A stretch of 60,778 nt of DNA from Streptomyces turgidiscabies Car8 (GTDB lineage: Bacteria; Actinomycetota; Actinomycetes; Streptomycetales; Streptomycetaceae): NCBI RefSeq assembly GCF_000331005.1, contig NZ_AEJB01000506.1, positions 1 through 60,778 on the forward strand. The letters are read 5' to 3'. This document shows positions 16,618 through 24,019 of this stretch, piece by piece (the stretch's first letter is position 1; each line of letters opens with the position of its first letter). A program made the position numbers and the translations under genes. Below the pieces are notes generated by a model. That model did not search any database and was not told the origin of the DNA. It saw nothing but the letters and a program-made list of their open reading frames with translations.

Positions 16618-16947
16618 TCAGCTCGCGTCGGCGCCCTCGACGATGTTCTTCAGCTGGGTGATCGCGGACATCGCGTTGGGCCAGCCGGCGTAGAACGCGA
16701 TGTGGGTGACGGCCTCGACCAGCTCGTCCTTCGTCACCCCGTTCTCCAGGGCCTTGGGCAGGTGGAAGGCGAGCTGGTCGGCGCGGTGGAGGGCGACCAG
16801 GGTGCCAACCGTGATCAGGCTGCGGTCCCGCTGGGACAGGCCCTCGCTCGCCCACACCTCGCCGAAGAGGACGTCGTCGGTGAGCCGGACCAGTTCGGGC
16901 GCGAAGTCGCCGAGCAGCTTCTGTGCGGCGGTCTGTTCTCCAGCCAC
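16618..16947 (-). CDS. Carboxymuconolactone decarboxylase/AhpD-like small protein
   Basis: A 109-residue all-helical protein from a GTG at 16945-16947. Family signature: VWASEGLSQRDRSLITVGTL (about 31-50), HRADQLAFHLPKALENGVTK (about 54-73) and EAVTHIAFYAGWPNAMSAI (about 78-96). It lacks the CxxC pair of the redox-active AhpD peroxidase partners, so it belongs to the gamma-carboxymuconolactone decarboxylase-like branch of unknown reaction. Small proteins of this type are often encoded with AKRs and SDRs in actinobacteria, as here, and form trimers or hexamers. It is co-directional with the intact AKR downstream. Confidence 0.88.
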   Translation of the reverse strand: MAGEQTAAQKLLGDFAPELVRLTDDVLFGEVWASEGLSQRDRSLITVGTLVALHRADQLAFHLPKALENGVTKDELVEAVTHIAFYAGWPNAMSAITQLKNIVEGADAS

Positions 16948-16988
16948 GGCGTTTCATCCTTTCTATGTGCTTGATCTGTGTCCCGTAG

Positions 16989-17356
16989 TCAGGCCGCCTC
17001 GCGGTCGGCCTGAGCCTTGTGCGGGGTCTCCTCGTCAGCGGGGGGGGGGGCAGGGACACCTGAGGCGCGGCGGTCCGGGTGGCGCGTATCGCGGCGAGGA
17101 CGAGCAGGGGAATCAGACCCAGGCCGGCCGTGACCGCGCCGACCAACTCCGGTCCGGTCACGCCCAGGGAGGTGTCCAAGGTGGTGCCCGCCAGCCAGGA
17201 GACGAGGGCGATCCCCAGGTTGAAGGCCGACACCGTCAAGGCAGCGGCGAGGGCGGGCGAGGAGTGTCCGAAACGCACCGCCAGCGGGGTGGCGATCGAT
17301 GTGATGCCCAGGCCCGTCACACCCAGGAGCACCACCAGGACGACGGTCGCCATTGG
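16989..17356 (-). pseudogene. 3' fragment of an MFS transporter with a frame break at an 11-G run
   Basis: Reading leftward from about 17356 there is the C-terminal part of a major facilitator transporter: VVLVVLLGVTGLGITSIATP, then ALTVSAFNLGIALVSWLAGT and GPELVGAVTAGLGLIPLLVL, three to four membrane helices, without any N-terminal half. The upstream junction is abrupt: the aldo/keto reductase frame ends in the same bases. The frame changes at the G-run 17040-17050, after which ADEETPHKAQADREAA and the stop at 16989 follow in the neighbouring frame. The fragment has lost at least two thirds of the gene and cannot transport. Confidence 0.72.
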
Positions 17357-17787
17357 GCTTTGGAGACGCCGATCGCCCGCACCCGCCGGTCCGCCGGCAG
17401 CTTCTGCGCTGCCTTGTACGCGGCGACCGTGGAGCCGAACTCGGACGTGTACGGGAAGTGCAGCAGGTACATGTCCAGGTGGTCCAGGCCCAGCCTGCCC
17501 AGGCTGGCGGCGAAGGCACGCAGGGCCGCGTCGCGGCCGAAGTCGGAGAGCCACAGCTTGGTGGTCACGAAGACCTCACCGCGGTCGACGCCGGAGGCGG
17601 CGATGCCCTCGCCGACCTCCTTCTCGTTGCCGTGGACGGCGGCCGTGTCGATCAGTCGGTAGCCGTGCTGGAGCCCGGTCGTGACCGCGGTGGCGGTCTC
17701 CTCCGGTGGGCTCTGGAAGACGCCGAGGCCGAGCGCGGGCATCCGCACGCCGTTGTTCAGCGTGATCATCGTGCTCTTGCCGGCCAT
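17317..17787 (-). pseudogene. 5' half of an aldo/keto reductase, truncated and with catalytic Tyr changed to His
   Basis: A 156-residue frame from ATG at 17785-17787 (GGAAGGA ribosome site). Residues 1 to about 143 are a 2,5-diketogluconate-reductase-type AKR: MITLNNGVRMPALGLGVFQS, LIDTAAVHGNEKEVGEGIAA, FVTTKLWLSD, LDMYLLHFP and RVRAIGVSK. The family should continue GVSNF and about 130 more residues, but the sequence switches at about 17358-17370 into the MFS fragment, ending with 13 unrelated residues. The position that is Tyr in DTAAxYGNE, the catalytic acid, is His (codon CAC), a second sign of decay. A matching AKR tail lies 2.3 kb away at 14942 to about 15070 on the same strand. Confidence 0.78.
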
Positions 17788-17850
17788 GGTGGTTCCTTCC
17801 ATGAGCGGGGACGGACCGATACGAGGTTCGATACCGGTCGGCCCCAAAGC

Positions 17851-17933
17851 GGGGCACTGACCATGCAACCGGGAACGGACGCGATGAGGGAGTCTCCGCT
17901 GTGAGGGGTAACAGCAGGGACCCCCAGCGGCAT
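17851..17933 (-). promoter_or_regulatory. Shared upstream element, copy B (before the truncated AKR)
   Basis: 83 bases closely matching copy A at 13774-13857. The core GCTGTGAGGGGTAACAGC at 17898-17915 is itself an inverted repeat, GCTGT-N8-ACAGC. Its first 14 bases, GCTGTGAGGGGTAA, are identical to copy C in front of the XRE gene at 18002-18889. It lies 64-146 bases upstream of the AKR start. It is probably the binding site of the adjacent XRE regulator; inference from motif sharing. Confidence 0.65.
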
Positions 17934-17946
17934 ATGCGCAAGTCAA

Positions 17947-17989
17947 AGCCCCGCCCTTCCTGCCGGCGGTAGCCGGAGAAGGCGGGGCT
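17947..17989 (-). terminator. Intrinsic terminator after the XRE gene
   Basis: On the minus strand, AGCCCCGCCTTC pairs with GAAGGGCGGGGCT (one bulged base), followed by TTTGACTT. It starts 13 bases past the XRE stop at 18002 and separates that gene from the element at 17851-17933. Confidence 0.65.
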
Positions 17990-18001
17990 GTGGAGGTCGG
18001 T

Positions 18002-18889
18002 TCAGTTCTCGGAGTCCGCCTCGGCGGCCCGCACGTCCGCGGCCTCAGCGGTGGCGGACCAGCTCGCCAGCAGGTTCAGCCCTTCCTCGGCCGCGGAGCC
18101 GGGGGCCGCGTTGTACAACGCCACGACCAGCCCCGAGCCGTCCGGCAGGTTCATCGACTCGAAGTTGAGCTCCAGCTCGCCGACGACCGGATGCCGAAGG
18201 CGTTTCGTCCCGTCATGGAAGACGTGTACGTCGTGGGCGCCCCACATCACGCGGAAGGCGTCGCTGCGGGTCGACAGTTCACCGATCAGGTTCGACAACT
18301 CGCGGTCGTACGGGTTCTTGCCCGCCTCGATCCGCAGCGCACCCACAGCGCCCCTGGCGATGCGTTCCCAGTCGACGTAGAACCGCCGGGCCGCGGGGCT
18401 GAGAAACACGAACCGCACGGTGTTCGCCCCGCAGACCGGATCGGCGTACATCTCCGAGAACAGTGCGCGACCGAGCGGATTGGCGACCAGAATGTCGAAC
18501 CGGTGGTTCTTCACGAACGCCGGCATGCTCGGCATCCCGTCAACGATGCGCTGCACGCTGGGCCGCACCGCGGGCCGGGCGGTCCGGCGCCGCACACGGG
18601 CAGGCGTCGTGTTCGCCGCTCGGGCCAGGTCGTACAGGTGTGTGCGCTCCGTGTCGTCGAGCCGCAGAGCCTGGGCCAGCGCGTCCAGGACGCTGTCGGA
18701 GACACCGCTGAGATTGCCGCGCTCCAGGCGCGTGTAGTACTCGACGCTGACGCCGGCGAGCGTCGCGACCTCGTTCCTGCGCAGCCCGGCCACCCGGCGG
18801 TGGCCGTACGCGGGCAGACCGGCCTGCTCGGGCGTGATCTTGTCACGGCGAGACTTCAGAAACGCACTGATTTCGGCGCGGTTGTCCAT
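18002..18889 (-). CDS. XRE-family regulator with MmyB-like ligand-binding domain
   Basis: A 295-residue protein from ATG at 18887-18889. The helix-turn-helix (about 25-75) reads GHRRVAGLRRNEVATLAGVS then VEYYTRLERGNLSGVSDSVL. The remainder is an MmyB-like domain (SMPAFVKNHRFDILVANPLG, FVFLSPAARRFYVDWERIAR, ELSTRSDAFRVMWGAHDVHV). It is paralogous to the regulator at 10619-11545. The promoter has TACTCT about 7 bases before the ATG and no ribosome site, so the mRNA may be leaderless. The motif at 18927-18948 sits 38-59 bases upstream of the start and recurs before the AKR and monooxygenase remnants. The gene is therefore probably autoregulated and once controlled the leftward redox genes. Confidence 0.88.
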   Translation of the reverse strand: MDNRAEISAFLKSRRDKITPEQAGLPAYGHRRVAGLRRNEVATLAGVSVEYYTRLERGNLSGVSDSVLDALAQALRLDDTERTHLYDLARAANTTPARVRRRTARPAVRPSVQRIVDGMPSMPAFVKNHRFDILVANPLGRALFSEMYADPVCGANTVRFVFLSPAARRFYVDWERIARGAVGALRIEAGKNPYDRELSNLIGELSTRSDAFRVMWGAHDVHVFHDGTKRLRHPVVGELELNFESMNLPDGSGLVVALYNAAPGSAAEEGLNLLASWSATAEAADVRAAEADSEN

Positions 18890-18926
18890 GAGGCCAGAGT
18901 AGGTTCGCCGCACACGGGCTGAGAGA

Positions 18927-18948
18927 CCCTGTCATTACCCCTCACAGC
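18927..18948. promoter_or_regulatory. Motif copy C upstream of the XRE regulator
   Basis: Reverse strand reads GCTGTGAGGGGTAATGACAG (plus 2 bases). GCTGTGAGGGGTAA is identical to copy B at 17898-17911 and close to copy A. It lies just upstream of the predicted -35 region of the XRE gene, consistent with autoregulation. Confidence 0.55.
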
Positions 18949-18996
18949 AGTAACCCCCAACTCCGGCTTCTTCCGGGAGCGCGGAGTCGCAGGGGC

Positions 18997-19119
18997 GCCC
19001 TCCTGGCCGACCTGGCCGGTTTCCTGCACAGTCTGCACACCGCTCTCCTGATCGACGCGGTCCTCCTCGCCGTGACGTCAGCGGCGACCGGACTGCTACT
19101 CAAGCCGACCCCGACCAGA
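18997..19119 (+). pseudogene. Possible C-terminal remnant of an MFS (DHA2-like) transporter
   Basis: In one plus-strand frame the 460-base gap between the XRE gene and the pirin gene encodes ALLADLAGFLHSLHTALLID then AVLLAVTSAATGLLLKPTPT. This looks like the last extracellular loop and final helix of an EmrB/QacA-type exporter. There is no start, no upstream helices, and the frame runs on into sequence of no recognisable character. I see nothing else in 18949-19350. Confidence 0.35.
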
Positions 19120-19350
19120 CCTGAATCCCGGCTCGCACCTCCCGGCGGGCATGTCCGCCGCCGGGCGGGCAAAGTGAAGATCACCGAGAAGGACACGCAC
19201 CCAGGAGACGGCCAAGACGCCATGACGCGGACCGCCTCGGTTGCCTTCCGGACGCGGCGTCCACCCCTCACGCCGGCGGAGGTCATCGTTGCGGCCGAGC
19301 GGTTCGACGACCTCGCGCACCTGGGGCCGGCGACCCGACCTTCTCGCAGT

Positions 19351-20316
19351 TCAGCGCACCCGTCCCCTTGGTTTCATCGGCGTCGCCGGAAGCTCCGGTG
19401 CGTGCAGTGGGGCCCCGTCGTAGCCCTTCACCTCGCCGAACCGGGCCCCCTTCGCCCAGTCCTCGCGCGCCTGCACGATCTCGTCCTGAGACCGACCGAT
19501 GAAGTTCCACCACATGACCAGCTCCTCCTCGAACGGCTCGCCGCCCAGGAGCATCACGCTCGCGTCGGACGCGGCGCGCAGCGGGAGTTCGGTGCGGCCG
19601 CACCCGAGGTAGAGCATCGAGCCCGGCAGCACCGGCACCCCGTCGACGTGCACCTCCCCGGACATCGCCAGCACCCCGTACTCGAAGTCGGGCACCAGTG
19701 GCAGGCGTACGTCGGTGTCGGCGGCGAGCGTCAGGTCGGCGCCGACGATCGGGGTGTACGTCGTGCCGGGCGAGGTCGCGCCGTCGAGAGCGCCCAGGAT
19801 CACGGTCGCCGTCACGCCGGGTGCCGTGACCGTGGGCAGAGAGGCGTGGTGTTCGAAGTGGGGGTCGGTGTGGCGGTGGCCGTCCGGCAGGGCGACCCAC
19901 AGCTGCGCCCCGTGCAGGAAGCGCGCGTGGGACCTGGGGCTCTCCTCGGAGTGGCTGATGGCCCGGCCGGAGGTCATGAGGCCCAGTTCGCGCGGGCGGA
20001 TCGTCTGGAGGCTGCCGGTCGAGTCGCGGTGCAGCACCTCGCCCTCGTGCAGCCAGCTCACCGTCTGCAGTCCCATGTGGGGGTGCGGCGGCACCTGCAT
20101 ACCGGGCTCGTCGGCGATGTCGTCCGGCCCGTAGTGGTCGACGAAGGCCCACGCGCCGATCATGCGCCGCCCGAGGTTCGGCAGCAGCCGGCGTACCTCG
20201 GTGCCCTCCCCGAGCTTGACGCGCCGGGGGCTCAGCAGTTCGCGCACGGGTTCGGCGACGACGAATCCACGGCCGCCACAGACGCTGGGTACGGGCGCGC
20301 GGTCAAGGTTGCTCAT
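19351..20316 (-). CDS. Pirin family protein
   Basis: A 321-residue bicupin from ATG at 20314-20316. The N-terminal cupin has all metal ligands: His78 and His80 in VPPHPHMGLQTV, His122 and Glu124 in GRAISHSEESP. The C-terminal cupin domain follows (about 175-290). Bacterial pirins bind Fe(II); some oxidise quercetin-like flavonoids, others influence redox-linked metabolism. It stands alone, divergent from the carboxylesterase gene 166 bases away. Length and ligand set are typical, so an active metal site is expected. The substrate is unknown. Confidence 0.92.
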   Translation of the reverse strand: MSNLDRAPVPSVCGGRGFVVAEPVRELLSPRRVKLGEGTEVRRLLPNLGRRMIGAWAFVDHYGPDDIADEPGMQVPPHPHMGLQTVSWLHEGEVLHRDSTGSLQTIRPRELGLMTSGRAISHSEESPRSHARFLHGAQLWVALPDGHRHTDPHFEHHASLPTVTAPGVTATVILGALDGATSPGTTYTPIVGADLTLAADTDVRLPLVPDFEYGVLAMSGEVHVDGVPVLPGSMLYLGCGRTELPLRAASDASVMLLGGEPFEEELVMWWNFIGRSQDEIVQAREDWAKGARFGEVKGYDGAPLHAPELPATPMKPRGRVR

Positions 20317-20482
20317 GGCGCACAACCTAGTCGGGGAGCAAGTCCGTGCGCACGGGAGTGGACCCCTGGCGCGCTCTCCGTAAACCTCCCCACCACAGGT
20401 GGCGTTCGCTTGGTGAAAGGTAGTTCACCTCGACTATCGTGGGCCGGACCGTCATGGGCAGGTGTTCTCCGAGGAGCCATGC

Positions 20483-22000
20483 ATGAGTACAGGCGAGTTT
20501 CCCGAGGTCAGGACGGCCGCAGGCGCTGTCCGAGGGCGCTGGCAGGGCGGCCTCGCGGTGTTCCGCGGCATTCCGTTCGCGGAGCCGCCGGTGGGGGAGC
20601 TGCGGTTCGCGGCACCACGACGGGCGGCCTCCTGGGACGGGGTGCGGGAGGCCTTCGCCTTCGGGCCGCCTCCTCCGCAGGAGGTGACGGGCCCCGGCAC
20701 CTCGCCCGCCGGGGACGACTGGCTGACCGTCAACGTGTGGACCCCCGACGCGGATCCGGCGGCGCGCCGGCCGGTGATGGTATGGATCTACGGCGGTGCC
20801 TACAAGCTGGGTTCCGCCGACGACCCGAACTACGACGGCGGCCGTCTCTCCCGCGAGGGAGACGTCGTCGTGGTGACCCTCAACTACCGGGTCGGCATCG
20901 AGGGGTTCGCCCGTATCGAGGGCGCCCCGGCCAACCGCGGGCTGCTCGACCAGGTCGCCGCCCTGGAATGGGTGCGCGAGAACGTCAGCGCGTTCGGCGG
21001 CGACCCCGGCCAGGTCACCGTTTTCGGCGAGTCGGCGGGCGCCGGGTCCGTCGCCGCGCTGCTGGTCATGCCGAGGGCGCGAGGACTGTTCCGGCGGGCG
21101 ATCGCCCAGAGTGTGCCCGGCACGTACTTCTCGGACGCGCTGGCCGGGGACATCGCCGGCGCGCTGGCGGGTGAGCTCGGACTGCGTCCCACGGTCGCCG
21201 ACCTGGCAGCCGTGGACCCGCGCAAGCTGCCGGAGGCGGGAGCCGCGCTGAGCGCCCGGATGCTCGAACACGTGCCGAGGTGGGGTGCGGTCGCCCTCAC
21301 ACCCACCCCGTTCTCGCCCGTCGTCGACGGTGACGTCCTGCCCACCGCGCCGTGGGAGGCGCTGGCGGGCGGCGCCGCGCGGGACGTGGACCTGATCGTC
21401 GGGCACACCCGTGACGAGTACCGCCTCTTCCTCATGTTCGCCGGGCTGTTCGGCCGGGTGGACGAGGAGATGGCGGCGAGTGTCCTGCGCGTGTTCGGCC
21501 CCGGGCCCGAAGCCGAACAGGCCTATCGCGCCGCCTTCCCGGACGCCTCGGCGGAGTACCTGTTCGAACTCGTCCAGTCCGACTGGCTGTTCCGCATGCC
21601 GTCGCTGCACCTCGCCCAGGCCCAGGTGGCCGGCGGCGGCCGGGCCCACGTGTACGAGCTGACCTGGTCCGCCCCGGTGAACGGCGGTGCCCTGGGCGCC
21701 TGTCACGGCCTGGACGTGCCGCTGACCTTCGGCAACTTCGGCGACGTCGCCGGGGGACTCGGCGGGATGCTGGTCGGGCCCATACCGTCGTCCGGGGCCG
21801 AGGCGGTCTCCGCCCGCTTCCGCTCCGCCTGGACGTCCTTCGCGGCGACGGGCGACCCGGGCTGGCCCGCGTACGACACCGAGCGGCGACTCGTCCTGCT
21901 CCTCGACACCGAACCGTCCGTCGCCGCCTACCCGGAGGAGGCTTCCCGCCGCCTGTGGGAGGGCCACACGTTCGGCGTGCTGCCCCTGACGGCGGAGTGA
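20483..22000 (+). CDS. Type B carboxylesterase/lipase family protein
   Basis: A 505-residue alpha/beta hydrolase. ATG at 20483 has GAGGAG six bases upstream and is preferred to an in-frame GTG at 20462. Family landmarks: FRGIPFAEPPVGELRF (about 27-42), the oxyanion-hole IYGGAYKLGS (about 102-111), the nucleophile elbow FGESAGAGSV with Ser184, a catalytic acidic residue in GHTRDEYRLFL and His in GACHGLDVPLTFGN. No signal peptide, so it is cytoplasmic. It hydrolyses carboxylic esters, comparable to p-nitrobenzyl esterase PnbA. No regulatory site stands out, and it faces the SDR gene tail to tail with a 10-base gap. Confidence 0.93.
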   Translation: MSTGEFPEVRTAAGAVRGRWQGGLAVFRGIPFAEPPVGELRFAAPRRAASWDGVREAFAFGPPPPQEVTGPGTSPAGDDWLTVNVWTPDADPAARRPVMVWIYGGAYKLGSADDPNYDGGRLSREGDVVVVTLNYRVGIEGFARIEGAPANRGLLDQVAALEWVRENVSAFGGDPGQVTVFGESAGAGSVAALLVMPRARGLFRRAIAQSVPGTYFSDALAGDIAGALAGELGLRPTVADLAAVDPRKLPEAGAALSARMLEHVPRWGAVALTPTPFSPVVDGDVLPTAPWEALAGGAARDVDLIVGHTRDEYRLFLMFAGLFGRVDEEMAASVLRVFGPGPEAEQAYRAAFPDASAEYLFELVQSDWLFRMPSLHLAQAQVAGGGRAHVYELTWSAPVNGGALGACHGLDVPLTFGNFGDVAGGLGGMLVGPIPSSGAEAVSARFRSAWTSFAATGDPGWPAYDTERRLVLLLDTEPSVAAYPEEASRRLWEGHTFGVLPLTAE

Positions 22001-22010
22001 CGCGGCAGCC

Positions 22011-22790
22011 CTACCCGGAGGCCAGCAGCCGCAGCACCCGGTCGGCGACCGGCGTGGGCAGGGCACGCAGGGTGCGGACCAACGCCGTCGTCTGCCAGGG
22101 GAAACAGGCCTGCGCCGGTTCCCGCTCCAGGGCGCGTACGACGTACCGGGCCGCGCGCTCCTGGCTGACCTGGAAGGGCTTGGGCAGACCGTCCGCGCCG
22201 ACCCGGTCCGTTCCCACGAAGCCGGGGTGGATCGAGGTGAACCGGATGCCCCTGGGGGCCAGTTCGACGCGCGACGCGTCGAGGAGGATGCGTACGGCCG
22301 CCTTCGCCGCCGAGTACGGGCCCTGGCGGGGGATGCCCATCAGCCCCGCGAGGGAGTTGGTGTGGGCGATCAGGCCGCCGTCCGGCTGCTCGCCCAACTG
22401 CCGGATCAGAGGGACCAGGTAGTTGACGACGACGTCGTAGTTCAACGCCATGATCCGGGACACGTCCACCGTGCTCACCCGGTCCATGGCCATGTCCGGC
22501 CCCTGACCGGCGTTGAGCAGCGCGATGTCGACGCCGCCGAACTCCGCGACGGCGGCCGTCACGACGCCGGCCGCCGCCTCCGGGTCCAGGGCGTCGGCGG
22601 CCAGGTCGAGGCAGGCGCTGCCCGCGGCCCGTACCTCCTGGGCCACGGCGGCCAGTTCGGGGGCGCGCCGGGCCGTCAGGACGAGGCGGTTGCCCGCCGG
22701 GGCCAGTCGGCGGGCAACGGCCGCCCCGATACCGGAGGAGGCCCCGACGATCAGGACCGTCCGGCCGGTGATGGTGGTGTCGGCGGTCAC
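22011..22790 (-). CDS. Short-chain dehydrogenase/reductase
   Basis: A 259-residue classical SDR from a GTG at 22788-22790, overlapping the stop of the upstream deaminase/aldolase gene (GTGA). Cofactor loop VLIVGASSGIGAAVARRLAP (about 12-31), IALLNAGQGPD (NAG motif), catalytic Ser in AHTNSLAGL and the Tyr-x3-Lys pair in QGPYSAAKAAVRIL. It probably uses NADP, judging from the TARR sequence after the second strand. It is the last gene of a three-gene coupled unit with another SDR and a PLP enzyme. The C-terminus lacks a membrane segment. The substrate cannot be told, though lipid or ketone substrates are common for this branch. Confidence 0.9.
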   Translation of the reverse strand: MTADTTITGRTVLIVGASSGIGAAVARRLAPAGNRLVLTARRAPELAAVAQEVRAAGSACLDLAADALDPEAAAGVVTAAVAEFGGVDIALLNAGQGPDMAMDRVSTVDVSRIMALNYDVVVNYLVPLIRQLGEQPDGGLIAHTNSLAGLMGIPRQGPYSAAKAAVRILLDASRVELAPRGIRFTSIHPGFVGTDRVGADGLPKPFQVSQERAARYVVRALEREPAQACFPWQTTALVRTLRALPTPVADRVLRLLASG

Positions 22791-24019
22791 AGGAAGTGGC
22801 GGCCCTCACCGCGGTAGGTGGGCACGGTGTCGACCACCGTGCCGCCGCTGACCAGGTGCAGGTCGCCGATGCGCTCGCACAGTTCACCGGCCTTGGCGTG
22901 CCGCAGCCACACCCGGTCCCCGATGTTCAGCACGCTCGCGGCCCTGCCCACCAGCGGGGTCTGCACCTCCCCGAAGGACTCGGTGGCGGTCACGCGCAGC
23001 CCGGGGGGCCAGGCCAGCGTGGGCAGCCGGTCCTTGCCGAGCGGCCCGGACGCCACCCAGCCGCCGCCGAGGAGGGTCGCCACCGACGACGAGGGGCGGC
23101 GCACGACGGGCAGCACGAAGTACGCCGCCGGGACGGGCCGGAAGGCGCGGTAGAAGTCGAACAGGCCCGGACCGTACAGGCCGGAGCCCGCCGCGAGTTC
23201 GGTGACCGAGTCCTCGGCGGTCGTGGTCTCCAGGCTGCCGGTACCGCCGCCGTTGACGAACCGCAGCGGTGTGACGGCCCGTACGGCCGCCACCGCGGCT
23301 TCCCGGCGGTGGCTCAGCTCCTCGACGGAGGAACGCTGCATCGCCCGTACGACGGCCCGCTTGATCGCGTTGCCGGGCACGTTGTCACCGAGCCCGGCGA
23401 CCTGCCCCTCGTAACCCATGATGCCGGTCAGCTCGAAGCCCGGGCGGGAGGCGATCGCGCGCGCGAACGCCGCCGCCTCCTCGGGGGTGTACACCGGGGA
23501 CCTGCGCGGCCCGAGGTGGATGCGTCCGCCCGCGAGGCGCAGGGCCGCGTCCAGTTCCAGGCACACCTGGATACGGGTCGTGCGCGGGCCGGTGGCGGCG
23601 TCGATCAGGTCGAGATGCTCGACGCAGTCCACCATCAGGGTGATCCGGGACGCGAGCCGTTCGTCGGCGGCCAGTTGGCGAAGCGCGGTGCGGTCGGCGG
23701 TCGGATAGCCGACGAGGATGTCGTCGAACTCCTCGGCCAGCCACAGGGCTTCGGGCAGGGTGAAGCCGAGGATGCCGTCGAATCCGGGGCGGTCCAGGGC
23801 TCGCCTGACGAGCGCGCGGGAGCGCAGCGACTTGCTGGCCAGCCGGATCGGCTTGCCGCCCGCACGGCGTTCCAGGTCACGGGCGTTGGCGTCGAAGGCG
23901 TCCAGGTCGATGACGCCGAAGGGCGGTTCGAGGCCGGCGGTCGCCGCCCGGAGTCCCTCGAAATGGCTCTGGGACATCGGATCCGAACCGGTTCTGGGAG
24001 GGGTGGTGTCGATGGTCAT
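22787..24019 (-). CDS. PLP-dependent amino acid deaminase/aldolase (alanine racemase N-terminal fold)
   Basis: A 410-residue protein from ATG at 24017-24019, overlapping the upstream SDR stop (ATGA). The N-terminal TIM barrel begins FGVIDLDAFDANARDLERRA, with the PLP-binding lysine in PIRLASKSLRSRALVRRALD (about 55-74). The barrel also shows LGPRRSPVYTPEEAAAFARA and GIMGYEGQVAGLGD. The C-terminal D-threonine-aldolase-like domain contains VNGGGTGSLETT and LNIGDRVWLRHAKAGELCER, whose His and Cys could hold the metal. Proteins of this family are D-threonine aldolases, D-serine dehydratases or uncharacterised. Being sandwiched between two SDRs with 4-base overlaps suggests one pathway, unknown to me. 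Confidence 0.85.
   Translation of the reverse strand: MTIDTTPPRTGSDPMSQSHFEGLRAATAGLEPPFGVIDLDAFDANARDLERRAGGKPIRLASKSLRSRALVRRALDRPGFDGILGFTLPEALWLAEEFDDILVGYPTADRTALRQLAADERLASRITLMVDCVEHLDLIDAATGPRTTRIQVCLELDAALRLAGGRIHLGPRRSPVYTPEEAAAFARAIASRPGFELTGIMGYEGQVAGLGDNVPGNAIKRAVVRAMQRSSVEELSHRREAAVAAVRAVTPLRFVNGGGTGSLETTTAEDSVTELAAGSGLYGPGLFDFYRAFRPVPAAYFVLPVVRRPSSSVATLLGGGWVASGPLGKDRLPTLAWPPGLRVTATESFGEVQTPLVGRAASVLNIGDRVWLRHAKAGELCERIGDLHLVSGGTVVDTVPTYRGEGRHFL

Noticed and set aside
13369..19119. Insertion sequence or transposon as the cause of the broken genes
   Set aside because: No transposase fragment, terminal inverted repeats or target duplications were found; the joins look like end-joining at short homologies.
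20327..22066. Leftward 579-residue frame opposite the carboxylesterase gene
   Set aside because: The opposite frame has all esterase motifs; this one is a GC-rich antisense shadow without recognisable domains.
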